Origin: CAZHGD01 sp964531735
Lineage (GTDB): Bacteria > Armatimonadota > UBA10988
Assembly: GCA_964531735.1 (NCBI GenBank)
Contig: CAZHGD010000116.1
Span: 1 to 24,397, forward strand
Length of the DNA: 24,397 nt
Direction: 5' to 3'
Position 1 is the stretch's first letter. Every line of letters begins with the position of its first letter. The notes below the pieces were generated by a model. That model saw only the letters and a list, made by a program, of their open reading frames with translations, had not been told where the DNA came from and ran no database searches. The position numbers were made by a program, and so were the translations under genes. This document shows, piece by piece, positions 23,264 to 24,397 of the stretch.

Positions 23264-24328
23264 ATGGGGCCGTCAGGTTGTCCGCGCGCGATCCTCTGGA
23301 CCTGGTTCGGTTTGGGGCTGGTCGTGCTGCTGGCGCTGGCGGCGCCGGCGGTGAGGGCCGTCCGGGCTCGCGCCGCCGGTCCCCGCACCGTGGCCGCCGG
23401 TGAGGTGGCCGACGGGCGGGTGGCCAGTGGCTCCTGGGTGCGCGTCGACGGTCTGGAGACCGAGGTCTACCGCGTCTACACCGCGCTGGGCACCAAAGGC
23501 CGCGCCGCCGGTGCGGCGATGACCAACGCCAAGGAGCACCACCTGGTCTGCCCGGCCGATGACCCGTGCGTGGCCACGGCGGCACAGGTGCAGAAGGTCG
23601 GCGAGTTGCTGATCAAAGCCGAGACCATGCCGCAGCGCGCCGCGCTCGAGCAGGCTTGTCGGCGCGTGCTGGCGGTGGACGCTCAGAAGATCACGCTGCC
23701 GAACGAGGGCCTGGGCCCGCAGTACCGCGCGGCGGTCGCAACGTACAACCAGCAGGTGAAGCGCTACAACGCGGCGGCGCAGCTCGATCAGCGGCGCGTG
23801 GCGATGTTCAACCGGCTGCTGAAGTCGTTCCAGCCGCGGCGGGCCTGGGCGGTGTCGCGGGCGGCCGCCGGGAGTCTGCCGGCAGCCACGCCGGCGCGAC
23901 CGGCCACACCGGCCGGCACCAAGCGCGACCGGCCGACGGTCACCGGTCCGGCCATCCCGCCCGTGTTCGGCAACCGCACGCAGGCGATCCAGTACAACCG
24001 CAAGCAGGTGCGCGCCGAACAGCAGCGCCTGCGCCGCGAAGCGGCCGCGCGTGAGGCCGACCGCAAGGAACTCGCCACGCGAACCGCCGAGGTCAAGCTG
24101 ACGCTGGCGGCACTGCCGCGCCCGGTCACCGTCACTGGCGTGGTGGCCACGGCACCGGCCACGGTGGCGCAGGAGTTCACCAAGCTCGGGGCACCGGCAC
24201 CGCAGTGGGTGGTCGACACCACCCGCCGGCCCTCGGTCGTCCTGACCGTGCTATGGGCCATGCTGGCCGGCGCCACGGCGTTCTGCGGCCTGATCCTGCT
24301 CCTCTGGCGGCCACAGTCGGTGGCTTGA
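23264..24328 (+). CDS. Protein with terminal transmembrane helices, unknown function
   Basis: This 354-residue protein begins at ATG 23264 behind AGGAG. A membrane helix at about 8-30 and a second at about 325-348 (SVVLTVLWAMLAGATAFCGLILLLWRP) enclose a long soluble middle with helical, charged stretches (for example PQYRAAVATYNQQVKRYNAA and REAAAREADRKELATRTAEV) and a proline-rich linker (AATPARPATPAGTK). A single close cysteine pair (CPADDPC) lies in the first half. It resembles no family I can name; the YNQQVKRYN run is only faintly reminiscent of LemA. Its stop lies 15 bases from the stop of a convergent partial CHAT gene. Confidence 0.7.
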   Translation: MGPSGCPRAILWTWFGLGLVVLLALAAPAVRAVRARAAGPRTVAAGEVADGRVASGSWVRVDGLETEVYRVYTALGTKGRAAGAAMTNAKEHHLVCPADDPCVATAAQVQKVGELLIKAETMPQRAALEQACRRVLAVDAQKITLPNEGLGPQYRAAVATYNQQVKRYNAAAQLDQRRVAMFNRLLKSFQPRRAWAVSRAAAGSLPAATPARPATPAGTKRDRPTVTGPAIPPVFGNRTQAIQYNRKQVRAEQQRLRREAAAREADRKELATRTAEVKLTLAALPRPVTVTGVVATAPATVAQEFTKLGAPAPQWVVDTTRRPSVVLTVLWAMLAGATAFCGLILLLWRPQSVA

Positions 24329-24342
24329 CGGCGCTCCGCCAG

Positions 24343-24392
24343 CTCACCGCCCGTTCCCAATCAGCACGAACGGTGCCCAGTAGTACGGGTGC
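24343..24392 (-). repeat. Right copy of 50-bp inverted repeat
   Basis: This is the exact reverse complement of bases 1-50. Identity ends at 24343, one base beyond the stop codon at 24344-24346. The outer side, 24393-24397, continues the same reading frame but has no counterpart visible on the left because the window starts there. Confidence 0.9.
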
Positions 24393-24397
24393 CGCCA
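24344..24397 (-). CDS. 3' end of a second CHAT-domain protein (partial)
   Basis: Read on the minus strand, the bases give WRHPYYWAPFVLIGNGR and a stop, identical over the overlap to the gene fragment at 2-49. It is the C-terminus of a CHAT domain. Only 17 residues are visible. It is convergent with the gene ending at 24328. It either marks a second CHAT gene copy or the same collapsed repeat at a contig end. Confidence 0.6.
   Translation of the reverse strand, partial: WRHPYYWAPFVLIGNGR

Noticed and set aside
1..24397. Composite transposon with terminal inverted repeats
   Set aside because: The repeated ends are coding tails of CHAT-type genes, there is no transposase or integrase, and the interior is ordinary housekeeping and metabolic content.

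Overview
The window is G+C-rich bacterial chromosomal DNA, densely coding, with no rRNA, tRNA, CRISPR array or transposase that I can see. The gene set is a chemoreceptor, a DarA-type c-di-AMP receptor, ECF sigma signalling, a type II secretion/type IV pilus family ATPase, a GH36-like galactosidase with a LamG domain, a stand-alone CBM9-like protein, CHAT-domain tails, and a noncoding repeat of the type common in uncultured soil and aquatic phyla. This suggests a free-living, carbohydrate-using member of a deep-branching phylum such as Armatimonadota or a Planctomycetota/Lentisphaerota-like group. The assignment is inference; no marker gene is present.

Layout. Positions 1-50 and 24343-24392 form an exact 50-bp inverted repeat. 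Each copy encodes the last 15 residues plus stop of a CHAT-domain protein, so both window edges lie inside paralogous genes pointing inwards. 120-2102 (-) is a methyl-accepting chemotaxis protein without a HAMP domain. 2283-7404 (-) is a probable operon of a c-di-AMP receptor followed by two tandem paralogous transporters, each an MFS permease fused to a C-terminal HEAT-repeat domain. Divergent from it is a secreted LamG plus GH36-like glycosidase (7525-10470, +), then a membrane protein with a cytoplasmic CxxC/CxxC domain (10585-11076, +). A small four-helix membrane protein lies on the other strand (11232-11669, -).

11879-13751 (-) is a translationally coupled pair: an ECF sigma factor, and a GspE/PilB-type ATPase whose N-terminus resembles an anti-sigma domain instead of the usual GspE N-domain. 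Divergent from the pair is a secreted DUF4140/DUF4139 protein with a five-triplet collagen-like insert (13865-15751, +), then an MFS_3 exporter (15871-17259, +). 17260-17623 is noncoding and holds palindromic repeats. Next come a 64-residue zinc-ribbon-like protein with its own sigma70 promoter and a strong terminator (17624-17818) and a zinc-ribbon membrane protein with its own promoter (17974-18666).

18734-23174 looks like a small sugar or carbohydrate metabolism neighbourhood: an NAD-dependent epimerase, a CBM9-like protein, a convergent alpha/beta hydrolase, then a zinc alcohol dehydrogenase translationally coupled to a TrpD-like phosphoribosyltransferase family protein with non-canonical active-site motifs. 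The last complete gene (23264-24328, +) is an unrecognised protein with a transmembrane helix at each end.

The observations I consider most worth following are the sigma / anti-sigma-like-ATPase coupling, the c-di-AMP receptor next to twin MFS-HEAT fusions, and the dehydrogenase/TrpD-like pair.
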